Of a stretch of 64,000 nucleotides of DNA, positions 54,240 through 62,420 are shown one piece after another. The DNA is from Qipengyuania soli (lineage in GTDB: Bacteria > Pseudomonadota > Alphaproteobacteria > Sphingomonadales > Sphingomonadaceae), in the NCBI RefSeq assembly GCF_015529805.1, contig NZ_CP064654.1:1-64000 (forward strand), in the 5' to 3' direction. Made by a program: the position numbers and the translations under genes. Numbering within the stretch: the stretch's first letter is position 1; the number at the start of each line of letters is the position of its first letter. The notes under the pieces are model-generated. The model saw only the letters and a list, made by a program, of their open reading frames with translations. It had not been told where the DNA came from and searched no databases.

Positions 54240-55313
54240 GTGAGTGACGATCCCAAGAATCTGGAAGGACATGGTCCGCAAGCGCATATGCGTTTCGACA
54301 CCAGTCCGGGCCGCTTCCGCGAGGCGCATCCCGAAGATTCATTTTCGGGTTCGTCGGGCGTCCTGTTCGAGCAGGCCATGGCCCAGACGCGCATGGCCAT
54401 CTGTCTTACGGACCCATATCAGGACGATAATCCGATAATATTTGCCAATCGGGCGTTTCGCGCCCTGACAGGGTATGAAGAGGAAGAGATTATCGGGCGC
54501 AATTGCCGCTTCCTTCAGGGGCCCGACACAGCTCGGGAACCCGTCCGGCAGTTACGCAGCGCGATCGACACCGAGGAGGTGACGGTCGTCGAAATGCTCA
54601 ATTATCGCAAGGACGGGTCGAGCTTCTGGAATGCGCTCCATTTGGGGCCTATCTACGACAATGATGGCAAGCTGGTCTATTACTTCGGTAGCCAGTGGGA
54701 CGTCAGCGACGTGCGTGCCGCGCGTTCCGAAGAGCGCCATGCGCGAATGCTTGCCCGCGAACTTTCGCACCGCATGAAGAACATGTTCTCGGTCATTTCA
54801 GGTATCGTGAATGTGACGGGGAGAGTGCGCGGGATCGAGGCCGAAGCGGCCGAAATCAACGCACGGATCCAGGCCTTGGGCCGGGCATACGAGACGACCC
54901 TCGACGATGCTTCTTCCGGCACGATCGAACTCGGACAAGCTGTGCGGTCCATCCTCTCGCCCTATGATGCGGACGGCCATCGCATGGACCTGGTCGGAAA
55001 CGGGGGAAGGGTAAGCTTCGCAGCGATATCGCTTGTGGGTCTCATCCTTCACGAACTGGCGGCAAATGCGACGAAATACGGCGCTTGGTCGGCTGACAAT
55101 GGACGCGTGACGGTCAGCTGGCTGCCGGAAGACGAGAACGGACAGGTGAAACTGAGCTGGCTGGAAACGGGCGGGCCGCCGGTCGATGTTTCGATGATCG
55201 GGCCCGGAACCGGCTCCGCAATCACGGACCGCATGCTCAGGACAGGCGGCGGCGCAATCGAACGTATTTGGAACCGGAACGGCCTCCACGCCGTTGTAAC
55301 GCTGCCAGCATAG
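54240..55313 (+). CDS. Blue-light LOV-domain histidine kinase, HWE family
   Basis: About 357 residues. Residues ~40-160 are a LOV photosensor: GRNCRFLQGPDTAREPVRQLRSAI is the GxNCRFLQ flavin loop with the adduct-forming Cys, and NYRKDGSSFWNALHLGPIYDNDGK...FGSQWDVSD gives the FMN-binding Asn/Asn/Gln. The kinase part is HWE/HisKA_2 type: ARELSHRMKNMFSVI (phospho-acceptor His), LILHELAANATKYGA (N box) and WLETGGPPV (the W-E element). Erythrobacter LOV kinases such as EL346 have this build. The start is GTG 54240; TTG 54234 and ATG 54288 are alternatives. Paired with a receiver protein gene 17 bases downstream. Confidence 0.92.
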   Translation: MSDDPKNLEGHGPQAHMRFDTSPGRFREAHPEDSFSGSSGVLFEQAMAQTRMAICLTDPYQDDNPIIFANRAFRALTGYEEEEIIGRNCRFLQGPDTAREPVRQLRSAIDTEEVTVVEMLNYRKDGSSFWNALHLGPIYDNDGKLVYYFGSQWDVSDVRAARSEERHARMLARELSHRMKNMFSVISGIVNVTGRVRGIEAEAAEINARIQALGRAYETTLDDASSGTIELGQAVRSILSPYDADGHRMDLVGNGGRVSFAAISLVGLILHELAANATKYGAWSADNGRVTVSWLPEDENGQVKLSWLETGGPPVDVSMIGPGTGSAITDRMLRTGGGAIERIWNRNGLHAVVTLPA

Positions 55314-55330
55314 CGGGGGCACATTTGCTG

Positions 55331-55717
55331 ATGGACCGACCTACAAGCATTCTACTCGTCGATGACGAACCCCTGATCCTCATGGATCTCGAGTTCGCAG
55401 CGGAGGACGAGGGCTTGCATCCCTATTGCGGGGCGACCATCGCTACCGCACTTGCGCATATCGAGAGCGGGATCGATTGTGCCGTCCTCGACGTGAGCTT
55501 GCAGGATGGCGAGAATTGCCTGCCGATCGCGCTCGAGCTCGACAAGCGCGGCATCCCGTACGTCATCCATTCCGGCGACCTCGACAGGCAGAACGAGACT
55601 ATTCGCTCGCTCAACGCCTATCGCATCGCCAAGCCCGCCTGCTCGCGCAAGGTCGTGGGTGCGGCAATCGAAGCCTACAGCCAGACACGCGGCGGCATGT
55701 TGGCTGCCGCCGAATAG
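55331..55717 (+). CDS. Stand-alone response-regulator receiver protein
   Basis: 128 residues from ATG 55331. Receiver domain: SILLVDDEPLILMDLEFAAEDEGL (acidic pair DD), CAVLDVSLQDGENCLPIA (phospho-acceptor Asp), VIHSGD (Ser switch), IAKPACS (conserved Lys). No output domain follows, so it acts by protein contact or as a phosphate sink. Directly behind the LOV kinase gene, its probable partner. Confidence 0.9.
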   Translation: MDRPTSILLVDDEPLILMDLEFAAEDEGLHPYCGATIATALAHIESGIDCAVLDVSLQDGENCLPIALELDKRGIPYVIHSGDLDRQNETIRSLNAYRIAKPACSRKVVGAAIEAYSQTRGGMLAAAE

Positions 55718-55721
55718 AACG

Positions 55722-57134
55722 TCAGTAGAGACCCGGTACCTGGTACTGCGCTGCACTCGCCTTGGGTGGCGTCCCCATCAGGCGCCTCTTGGCCCCTTCC
55801 TGCGCAGCCGTGCCCTTCGTCGCCTGCGAAATGGCGGTACAGCTACGACCGGCGAGATAATCCAGCGCGACACTGATCGATGCTTCGGTCGGGTCACCCA
55901 GCGGAGTCAGGAGATCGTCTCCCGCAGCACAGGTAACCGGCATCACGCTGGCGAGGCCGGAATAATAGTCGCCCCCGTTCGCGGCATTCACCGTACGGAA
56001 AGTGACTGCGCGTAGGCGATCGTCGCAGGCCGATCGGTCGAAGCCATTCTGCCCCACGGGCTTTCCGTAGGTATCGCTACCTACCAAAGCGATGTTGCCG
56101 TTGAGGTAAGGGATGAAAGCATTTGCGACGAGTTCGCTTGCCGAGGCGGTCCCTTCCGTACCGATTACGGCGATCTTTGTTGCTCCGATTGCCTGGGCTT
56201 CGGCAGCGAAATTGTAAGTCCTGTTCTGGCTTGCCTTTGAATCGCGATAGAGGGTCTTGCTGAACAATTGCCCCACACGATTGGCGCCAAGCAGGTCACC
56301 CAGCGTTTCGGCTACAGTGACCAGTCCGCCCCCGTTGTAGCGGAAATCAAGGATCACCTGGGTGACGCCCTGCGCCTTGAACTGGCCGATGGCGGTCCGC
56401 AGTTGAGCCTTGGCGTCATCGACGATGAAGGTGCGAAGATTGATATAGCCGACCTTGGTGCCGCCGTTGTCGATGATCTTCGCGCCGTAGCGGTCGGAAA
56501 CGGGGTCGAGCGAATAGTTCGCCTTGGTAACGCTAATCGTCGTTTCAGCGCCGCTCGGCTGACGGATGGTAAGAGAACGGGTGACCCCAGGGTCGCTTGG
56601 GCCGAGCGCATTGCTCACTGCTGCCGCACCGCCGCTTGCCATAAGCGCGGAAACGGTCTGGCCGTTGATGGCGATAATCTCGGTTCCGCGGTCGATCCCG
56701 CCCGCCAGGGCTGGAGCTCCCTCGAAAGCTTCTGCCACAAACACGCGTCCCGCGGCGACATCATAGCTCAGTCGAACGCCGAAACCGGCATTCGAACCGC
56801 TGTTGATCAGCGCGTCTTCTTCCTTGATCGAGGTGATGTAGGTGAACGTCCGGTCCGCGCCGAAGAGCTGGTCGCTCGGCGCAGTCAGCGCGTCGATATA
56901 GCTCTGCAATGTGCTGTGATTCGCCTTGTTGACGCTGGTGTCCAGCAGGTTCGGGAACAGGTACCACTCGTTGAGCTGGGCAAGAACCCAGTCCTGCCGT
57001 GCGCCAAGCGAACAATCGGCCGCGCCTACGCCACCGCCGGTGCCACCCCCACCAATCGTGTTACCGCCCCCGCCACCACAAGCAGCGAGCGAAAAGGCCA
57101 GCGCGGCGCTGAGAATGGTGCGACCCATAGACAT
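55722..57134 (-). CDS. S41-family (CtpA-like) protease lipoprotein
   Basis: 470 residues from ATG 57134 (GAGGGG ahead; ATG 57128 also possible). Lipoprotein signal SLAACG, then a Gly-rich spacer. A C-terminal-processing-protease fold: N-terminal helical region (LAQLNEWYLFPNLLD), PDZ-like segment GFGVRLSYDVAAGRVFVAEAFEGAPALAGGIDRGTEIIAINGQTV, and catalytic Ser in TEGTASASELVANAF with Lys in TYGKPVGQNGFD. It likely processes periplasmic or outer membrane proteins. Convergent with the receiver gene, 4 bases apart. Confidence 0.9.
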   Translation of the reverse strand: MSMGRTILSAALAFSLAACGGGGGNTIGGGGTGGGVGAADCSLGARQDWVLAQLNEWYLFPNLLDTSVNKANHSTLQSYIDALTAPSDQLFGADRTFTYITSIKEEDALINSGSNAGFGVRLSYDVAAGRVFVAEAFEGAPALAGGIDRGTEIIAINGQTVSALMASGGAAAVSNALGPSDPGVTRSLTIRQPSGAETTISVTKANYSLDPVSDRYGAKIIDNGGTKVGYINLRTFIVDDAKAQLRTAIGQFKAQGVTQVILDFRYNGGGLVTVAETLGDLLGANRVGQLFSKTLYRDSKASQNRTYNFAAEAQAIGATKIAVIGTEGTASASELVANAFIPYLNGNIALVGSDTYGKPVGQNGFDRSACDDRLRAVTFRTVNAANGGDYYSGLASVMPVTCAAGDDLLTPLGDPTEASISVALDYLAGRSCTAISQATKGTAAQEGAKRRLMGTPPKASAAQYQVPGLY

Positions 57135-57368
57135 AAAGAACCCCTCCAGACGCGATCTGTCACGCGAACAGTCGATAAAGGGAATGCGCCATTAACCAGC
57201 GCTGAGCAAATTTTTTGCCTTCGTGAGTTGTCGGGAAGGGCAAATTCGGACGAAATGCTCTGAAAACGGTGCAAATACGCCTTGGGTGCATGGTTTTCCT
57301 CCGGCGCCTGTGCCTTAACCCGTCGAATCGAAGGGGCGCGGGGGTCGCGGCTCGCACGAGGAAGTTTA

Positions 57369-57953
57369 ATGTCGAGTGGTTCCGGGGGTTGGGTCGCAAG
57401 CGCTGTCGGTGGCGGTGAGGTTCCGGCCAATCTGACGCTCGGCAGGGTTGCGGACGAGCGCGTTCTCGGCCGGTCTGGCTTTGCGCTGACCAGCGACGCA
57501 TTTCGCCATGGCGGCGAACTGGACCCGTGCTTCACCGCTTGCGAAGAAGATTCTGTCGCACCGCCGCTTGAATGGACCGCCCCTCCCCCAGGAGCGCAGG
57601 AAATCGCTCTTGTTGTCGAGGATGCCGACAAGGGCCATGTCCACTGGGCCGTCTGGGGCATCAAGCCGCAGAAGGGCAAGCTGCTCGAAGGCGAGACCCC
57701 GCCGAGAACCGGCAAGAACGCCTACGGCAATTCCGAATGGTTGCTCCCCGACCCGCCGCTTGGCGAGGAGCACCGCTACGTATTCCAGCTCTTTGCGCTC
57801 GATCTCCCGCTCACACTGATGCCGGGGGCGACGCATGAGGAACTCGTCCAGCAAATGGACGGACACGTGACCGCCGCCGCGGTTCTCACCGCCCGTTTCG
57901 AAGGCCATGAGGTCGAAGAATGGGACGCTGATGACCTCGACGACGATGACTGA
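57369..57953 (+). CDS. YbhB/YbcL family Raf kinase inhibitor-like protein (PEBP)
   Basis: 194 residues from ATG 57369 (GAGGAAGTTTA ahead). PEBP fold: FALTSDAFRHGGELDPCFT, PPLEWTAPPPGAQEIALVVEDADKGHVHWAVWGIKP (the D-x-D/HW ligand site), KNAYGNSEWLLPDPPLGEEHRYVFQLFALD and a C-terminal acidic tail. Bacterial PEBPs have undefined ligands. Followed 25 bases later by a SWIB gene. Confidence 0.92.
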   Translation: MSSGSGGWVASAVGGGEVPANLTLGRVADERVLGRSGFALTSDAFRHGGELDPCFTACEEDSVAPPLEWTAPPPGAQEIALVVEDADKGHVHWAVWGIKPQKGKLLEGETPPRTGKNAYGNSEWLLPDPPLGEEHRYVFQLFALDLPLTLMPGATHEELVQQMDGHVTAAAVLTARFEGHEVEEWDADDLDDDD

Positions 57954-57978
57954 AGCATAGCCAAGGAAAGGATTAGTC

Positions 57979-58230
57979 ATGGCTGGCAAGAACAACGCCC
58001 TGCAGAAGCCGGTGAATCTCACGCCGGAACTCGAAGCCGTCGTCGGCAAGGGTCCGATGACCCGCGCCCAGGTGACTTCGAAGGTCTGGGATCACATCAA
58101 GGCTAACAACCTGCAGGATTCCAAGGACAAGCGCATGATCAATCCCGATGCCAAGCTCGGCGCGGTGATCGGCAAGGACCAGATCTCCATGTTCAAGATG
58201 ACGGGCGCCGTCTCGAAGCACATGAGCTAA
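57979..58230 (+). CDS. SWIB/MDM2-domain protein
   Basis: 83 residues, almost wholly a SWIB domain: NALQKPVNLTPELEAVVGKGPMTRAQVTSKVWDHIKANNLQDSKDKRMINPDAKLGAVIGKDQISMFKMTGAVSKHM. Small SWIB proteins of this size occur in chlamydiae and alphaproteobacteria and have been linked to chromosome topology or DNA condensation. SD GGAAAGGA lies eight bases upstream. Confidence 0.93.
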   Translation: MAGKNNALQKPVNLTPELEAVVGKGPMTRAQVTSKVWDHIKANNLQDSKDKRMINPDAKLGAVIGKDQISMFKMTGAVSKHMS

Positions 58231-58233
58231 AGG

Positions 58234-58638
58234 TCATCGGCGGCGTAGCGGCCAGTCCGTTACGCCGCCGGTCCACAAGGCCAGCCACACCAACAGTGGC
58301 TGCGCAAACATTCTTGGCACATGATAGCCGAGGCCCAGCCCGCCATCGGGCCGCGCCATGTCGAGCGCGAAGTGATGGATATTCGCTGGAAACACGCAAA
58401 CTGCATAGAGCGCGAGGCCGATCGCGCCTGCCTTCCTGAGCTTCGGGTACCAGCCCTGAACCAGTGCAAGCGCGCCGAGCAGCTCGGCCACCCCGGTCCA
58501 AAACACGACGGTTTCCGGCAGCGGTACCCAGCGCGGCGTGATTGTCAGGAAGGGTTCCGGCGAAGCGAGGTGCGCGTAGCCTGCAAGCGCATAGAACACA
58601 CCCATGACGTAGCGCAGCATGGTCCGGACGCGGGTCAT
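58234..58638 (-). CDS. DoxX-like four-helix membrane protein
   Basis: 134 residues from ATG 58638. Helices MLRYVMGVFYALAGYAHLA, VFWTGVAELLGALALVQGWY, AGAIGLALYAVCVFPANI and MFAQPLLVWLALWTG give the DoxX/SURF4-like fold. PRWVPLPE and NIHHFALD are typical of DoxX-like proteins. Start overlaps the stop of a 27-codon ORF (ATGA), so translation is probably coupled to it. Convergent with the SWIB gene. Confidence 0.82.
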   Translation of the reverse strand: MTRVRTMLRYVMGVFYALAGYAHLASPEPFLTITPRWVPLPETVVFWTGVAELLGALALVQGWYPKLRKAGAIGLALYAVCVFPANIHHFALDMARPDGGLGLGYHVPRMFAQPLLVWLALWTGGVTDWPLRRR

Positions 58639-58718
58639 TCGGCGAAAGCTTCGACGCCCTTCCAGAACGCGATCCGGTCCTTGATATCGGCTCCGTTCCA
58701 GCGTGCGACGATGGCCAT
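58635..58718 (-). CDS. 27-codon ORF coupled to doxX-like gene
   Basis: ATG 58718 with AAGGAAAGGAATTGCACC in front, 27 codons, TGA overlapping the DoxX ATG. The product MAIVARWNGADIKDRIAFWKGVEAFAE has a hydrophobic N-terminus and an amphipathic helix. Too small for homology calls by eye. It could be a leader peptide controlling translation of the DoxX-like gene or a genuine microprotein of its complex. Confidence 0.5.
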   Translation of the reverse strand: MAIVARWNGADIKDRIAFWKGVEAFAE

Positions 58719-58787
58719 GGTGCAATTCCTTTCCTTGTGGCCAAGGTTTGCTAGGAGCAGGATCGCAATAGCAAGGGGTATTCGATC

Positions 58788-60056
58788 ATGCGCCGCACCG
58801 CTTTTCTCGCTGCCAGCACCATCCTGTTCGCCGCACCTGCCCTTGCGGCGCCTACACCGGAGCAGACAGCTGCGGCCGCGCTGGAGGCGGCACCGGTATG
58901 GGACGGTCATAACGACGTCCCTTATGCCCTGCGCGAGCGGGTCGGCAACGTGATCAACGATTTCGATTTCGTCGACACGCTCGACACTGCCACTGGCGAT
59001 ACCAAGGCGATGCACACCGATCTGACGCGGGCCCGGAAGGGGCATCTCGGTGCGCAATTCTGGTCGGTCTATGTCAACGCAAGCCTGCCCGAGGCCGAGG
59101 CCGTCCAGCAAGTGGTCGAACAGATCGACGTCACCAAGCGCCTGGTCTCGCGTTACCCTTCTGACATGCAGTTGGCCTTCAGCGCCGACGACGTTGCCAA
59201 AGCAATGAAGGCGAGGAAGATAGCCTCGCTCATGGGCATGGAAGGCGGGGGCGGCATCGGATCGAGCCTGGCCGTGTTGCGGCAGATGTACGCGCTCGGG
59301 GTGCGCTACATGACGCTGACCCACTCCAAGACCCTGGGCTGGGCCGACAGCGCGACGGATGTGCCGACGCATGGCGGTCTCACCGAGTTCGGCGAGAATG
59401 TGGTGCGCGAAATGAACCGCTTGGGCATGCTCGTCGACCTCAGCCATGTCAGCGAGGCGACGATGATGGACGCGCTCGATGTGGCGAAGGCCCCGGTCAT
59501 TTTCAGCCACTCGGGTGCTCGCGCAATCAACGGACACGCGCGCAACGTACCCGACAGCGTGCTGGCACGCCTGCCCCGAAATGGCGGAGTGGTCATGGTT
59601 GTCGCGTTGCCCGGCTTCCTGAGCGAGGAGCAGCGACAGTGGTTCGGGGCGCGATCGGGTGAAGAGGCGCGGCTGAAGGCGCTCTGGCAGGGGCAACCCG
59701 ACCAGGTCGCGGCCGAATTGGCCAAGTGGGATGCCGCCAACCCGACACCGGTTGCGACTGTTTCCGACATGGCAGATCATATCGACCACATCCGCAAGGT
59801 TGCCGGTATCGACCATATCGGCATTGGCGGAGACTATGACGGCATGCCGAACGGACCGGTCGGCATGGAGGATGTTTCGGGATACCCAGCGTTATTTGTA
59901 GAGCTGGCACGCCGCGGGTACTCGCAGGCCGATCTCGAAAAGATTGCGTCTCGAAACGTGATGCGCGTTCTTCGCGAGGCGGAGACTTTTGCAGCGAGCG
60001 AGAAGGCCGCGCCACCGATTGAGACCCCGTCGGGTGGTGCCAAGGATGCCGACTAG
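58788..60056 (+). CDS. Membrane dipeptidase (renal dipeptidase family, M19)
   Basis: 422 residues. Signal peptide [16 protein letters not shown], then [14 protein letters not shown] with the first zinc ligands (HxD), [11 protein letters not shown] with the bridging Glu, [15 protein letters not shown] and [10 protein letters not shown] with His ligands, and [15 protein letters not shown]. Binuclear zinc enzyme that cuts dipeptides (also D-amino acid-containing ones) in the periplasm. Tight 3' overlap with the ion-channel gene in a shared CTAG. Confidence 0.93.
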   Translation: MRRTAFLAASTILFAAPALAAPTPEQTAAAALEAAPVWDGHNDVPYALRERVGNVINDFDFVDTLDTATGDTKAMHTDLTRARKGHLGAQFWSVYVNASLPEAEAVQQVVEQIDVTKRLVSRYPSDMQLAFSADDVAKAMKARKIASLMGMEGGGGIGSSLAVLRQMYALGVRYMTLTHSKTLGWADSATDVPTHGGLTEFGENVVREMNRLGMLVDLSHVSEATMMDALDVAKAPVIFSHSGARAINGHARNVPDSVLARLPRNGGVVMVVALPGFLSEEQRQWFGARSGEEARLKALWQGQPDQVAAELAKWDAANPTPVATVSDMADHIDHIRKVAGIDHIGIGGDYDGMPNGPVGMEDVSGYPALFVELARRGYSQADLEKIASRNVMRVLREAETFAASEKAAPPIETPSGGAKDAD

Positions 60057-60535
60057 CGGCGTTTGCCGTCGTCGCCTTCCAGCCGACCCAGTACGCGGAC
60101 GAAGAAGGCGGTAGACCACCCCAAGAGGATGACGCCGAGTACGCCCTCCAGAGCCGCTACCATACGCCATTGTTCATGGATCGAGGCATCGGAATACCCG
60201 ATCGTGGCGTAGCTGATCGTGGAGAAGTAGAGGGCGTCACTGAAGGTGTGCAGCGCCCCGAGGTGATCATAGAGGAATGCGAACAGCCAGATCTCTATGA
60301 AGTGGATCACAATGATCGCGAAGACCGCGACCAGAGTGAAGACGGCTCCGGTGAACGAAAGCGGCTCGAGTTCTTCGAAACGTCGCGTCATCGATTCACG
60401 GGAGATGATGCGCTGGATAGTGAAAAGACCGATTCCGTGAATCACAACGCAAAGCGCGATCATACCGGCTCCTACCAGGAGCTGTTCGTTGAAGGTCGCA
60501 GTGATGACCTCGACGCTGTCGTCGGAGCCGGTCAT
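60053..60535 (-). CDS. Two-helix-pore potassium channel family protein
   Basis: 160 residues: helices [43 protein letters not shown] and a pore segment [18 protein letters not shown], whose TIGYSD equals the K+ selectivity filter (TVGYGD-like), then [20 protein letters not shown]. The Tyr of GYSD and the preceding Thr/Ile agree with a K+ channel, though Ser replaces Gly. No regulatory RCK domain is fused. Confidence 0.85.
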   Translation of the reverse strand: MTGSDDSVEVITATFNEQLLVGAGMIALCVVIHGIGLFTIQRIISRESMTRRFEELEPLSFTGAVFTLVAVFAIIVIHFIEIWLFAFLYDHLGALHTFSDALYFSTISYATIGYSDASIHEQWRMVAALEGVLGVILLGWSTAFFVRVLGRLEGDDGKRR

Positions 60536-60972
60536 AGCCTTTCAAGCGTGTGCGAACAGCGTTCGCCTTCGAAGAACTGTTCGATAGCATCATTGAAAAC
60601 GGCATCGTCTTCCGGACATGCGGCTTCGAACAGCGTCATCGAGCTTCGAAACTTCATCGCATCGGTTTGGCCGAGGATGTCCGCTGCCGACATGGTACCG
60701 GCCCATTCAAGCATGGCTTCCGTTGCCTCGTAGAGTCGAGGACCGAGTTCTTCGTGGGTGGCATAGCCATGCGCGGCATGCTTGTCCGGCAAGGCGTACT
60801 TTTTCGCATTGGCGCTTGTGCCGAGCCCAGCGATCTGGGGAAAGACGAACCACATCCAGTGGCTGGTCTTCTCGCCTGACTGGATCTCCTCGAGCGCAAC
60901 TTCGTAAACGCCATGGTCCTGGGCGGCCAGGAAGCGATCGAAATCCACCGGATGATCCTCGCGCGCTGCCAT
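60532..60972 (-). CDS. DUF1810 protein
   Basis: 146 residues with the DUF1810 signature: FDRFLAAQDHGVYEVALEEIQSGEKTSHWMWFVFPQIAGLGTSANAKKYALPDKHAAHGY and [47 protein letters not shown]. The HWMWFVFPQ and KFRSSMTLF elements are diagnostic. Function not established, often found beside stress or DNA-repair genes. Overlaps the channel gene by 4 bases. Confidence 0.92.
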   Translation of the reverse strand: MAAREDHPVDFDRFLAAQDHGVYEVALEEIQSGEKTSHWMWFVFPQIAGLGTSANAKKYALPDKHAAHGYATHEELGPRLYEATEAMLEWAGTMSAADILGQTDAMKFRSSMTLFEAACPEDDAVFNDAIEQFFEGERCSHTLERL

Positions 60973-60978
60973 CGACGG

Positions 60979-61206
60979 TCAGCTCGCCTCCGACAATTCG
61001 GACCCCAGCTTGAGGACCTCGGAGCCGTCTTCCTGTTCAATCAGGTAGGCAGGGTCGTCCTTCGTCCCGTTCCGCGTGATCTCGCTCCCCTCGAGGGTAC
61101 GAGTTACCTTCCGCTCAAACCGCTCGGTAATCTGGCCCGTGCCAGTGCCATTGCCCCAGTTCCATTGGACATACTGGTTCGTCCGGTAACTGTTCGACTT
61201 GCTCAT
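60979..61206 (-). CDS. DUF2945/hypervirulence-associated TUDOR-domain protein
   Basis: 75 residues. NSYRTNQYVQWNWGNGTGTGQITERFERKVTRTLEGSEITRNGTKDDPAYLIEQEDGSEVLKLGSELSE follows the HVA_TUDOR (DUF2945) pattern: V-x-W-x-WG(N)G-x-G-G-I, E-x-x-V...T..GxxxxRNGTxDxPAYLI. A small beta-barrel fold; role unknown. Six bases before the DUF1810 gene, same transcript. Confidence 0.9.
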   Translation of the reverse strand: MSKSNSYRTNQYVQWNWGNGTGTGQITERFERKVTRTLEGSEITRNGTKDDPAYLIEQEDGSEVLKLGSELSEAS

Positions 61207-61231
61207 GCGACCCGTTTGCTCCGTTCAGCGA

Positions 61232-61453
61232 TCAGTTCAGGTCGCCCTGCGGCCGTCCCATTTCTGTCGCCCGATCGTGACGGGCGGCATCATCGGTGTC
61301 ATCTCCGGAAAGAGCCGGGATGAGCCAGGTTACCGAGAGCAGCGCGATCGCAAGGACGAGTCCGCCGAGCAGTACCCAGCGCACGACGCCTTCCTTCGAG
61401 CCACCGCTCGCCTCGGCTTCGCTAACATGAATTTCTTCGCCTTCCTTGTGCAT
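61232..61453 (-). CDS. Small membrane protein, unknown
   Basis: 73 residues from ATG 61453 (GGGAGG eight bases ahead; the frame continues six codons upstream). Acidic N-terminus, one helix VVRWVLLGGLVLAIALLSVTWLIPALSG, and a charged C-terminus (DDTDDAARHDRATEMGRP). One-pass, probably N-in. No family recognised. Upstream of the TUDOR and DUF1810 genes on the same strand. Confidence 0.65.
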   Translation of the reverse strand: MHKEGEEIHVSEAEASGGSKEGVVRWVLLGGLVLAIALLSVTWLIPALSGDDTDDAARHDRATEMGRPQGDLN

Positions 61454-61481
61454 GACAAACGCCTCCCGCACTCATTGGTGG

Positions 61482-61499
61482 ACCCGTGTATTCACGGGT
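61482..61499. terminator. Hairpin between dapD and the small membrane protein gene
   Basis: ACCCGTG-TATT-CACGGGT, a perfect 7-bp stem with a 4-base loop. It lies about 48 bases behind the dapD stop and 28 bases before the start of the next gene, both reading leftward. No U-run follows, so it is a weak terminator or leader structure. Confidence 0.4.
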
Positions 61500-61547
61500 T
61501 CCTACGGTCGGGATTGGCGAATGTTCCGCCGGACTGTGACGAAGGTA

Positions 61548-62372
61548 TCAGTCGCGCAGCAGCTCGTTGATGCCGGTCTTCTCGCGCGTCTGGGCGTCGA
61601 CAGTCTTGACGATTACGGCGCAGGCGAGGCCAGGGCCGCCATCCTTGCCGGGCATCGAGCCGGGCACGACGACCGAGTAGGGCGGGATGTGGCCGCGGAT
61701 AACTTCGCCCGTGTCGCGGTAGACGATCTTGGTCGACTGGGTGATGAAGACACCCATGGCGACGACGCAGCCCTCACCCACGATCACGCCCTCGACGATT
61801 TCCGAACGCGCACCGATGAAGCAGTTGTCGCCGATGATCGTCGGATTGGCCTGCATCGGCTCAAGCACGCCGCCGATCCCGGCGCCTGCCGAGATGTGGC
61901 AGTTCTTGCCGACCTGGGCGCAGGAGCCGACCGAAGCCCAGGTATCGATCATCGTGCCTTCGCCGACATGGGCGCCGATGTTCACGAAACTGGGCATCAG
62001 CACGCAGCCGGGGGCGATGTAGGCACCTTCGCGGGCGATCGCGCCGGGCACCACACGGAAACCCGCCGCGCGGAAACGGGCATCGTCCCATCCCGCGAAC
62101 TTGCTCGGCACCTTGTCATATGCCGGATGGCCGGCACTGCCGCCTTCCATGACGCGATTGTCGTTGAGGCGGAAGGACAGGAGCACGGCCTTCTTGAGCC
62201 ACTGGTTGACCTTCCAGCCTCCGTTGCCGTCGGGCTCGGCGACGCGGCCGGTGCCGCTGTCGAGCATGGCAAGCGCAGCATTCACCGCCGCGCGCACGTC
62301 GGCGCTCTGAGGCGTGACGTTGGCGCGGTCATCCCACGCGGCTTCGATGGCTGCTTCGAGGTCGGCGCTCAT
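61548..62372 (-). CDS. dapD: 2,3,4,5-tetrahydropyridine-2,6-dicarboxylate N-succinyltransferase
   Basis: Transfers a succinyl group to tetrahydrodipicolinate in lysine and meso-diaminopimelate synthesis. 274 residues: an N-terminal helical domain ([15 protein letters not shown]), then left-handed beta-helix hexapeptide repeats ([57 protein letters not shown]) and a C-terminal domain with [27 protein letters not shown]. Trimeric cytosolic enzyme. DAP supplies the peptidoglycan that L,D-transpeptidases elsewhere in the window cross-link. Confidence 0.96.
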   Translation of the reverse strand: MSADLEAAIEAAWDDRANVTPQSADVRAAVNAALAMLDSGTGRVAEPDGNGGWKVNQWLKKAVLLSFRLNDNRVMEGGSAGHPAYDKVPSKFAGWDDARFRAAGFRVVPGAIAREGAYIAPGCVLMPSFVNIGAHVGEGTMIDTWASVGSCAQVGKNCHISAGAGIGGVLEPMQANPTIIGDNCFIGARSEIVEGVIVGEGCVVAMGVFITQSTKIVYRDTGEVIRGHIPPYSVVVPGSMPGKDGGPGLACAVIVKTVDAQTREKTGINELLRD

Positions 62373-62420
62373 GCTGGTCTCCGTATGATATGCGGAGAAC
62401 CCGTTAGCAGCGTGGCAGCG

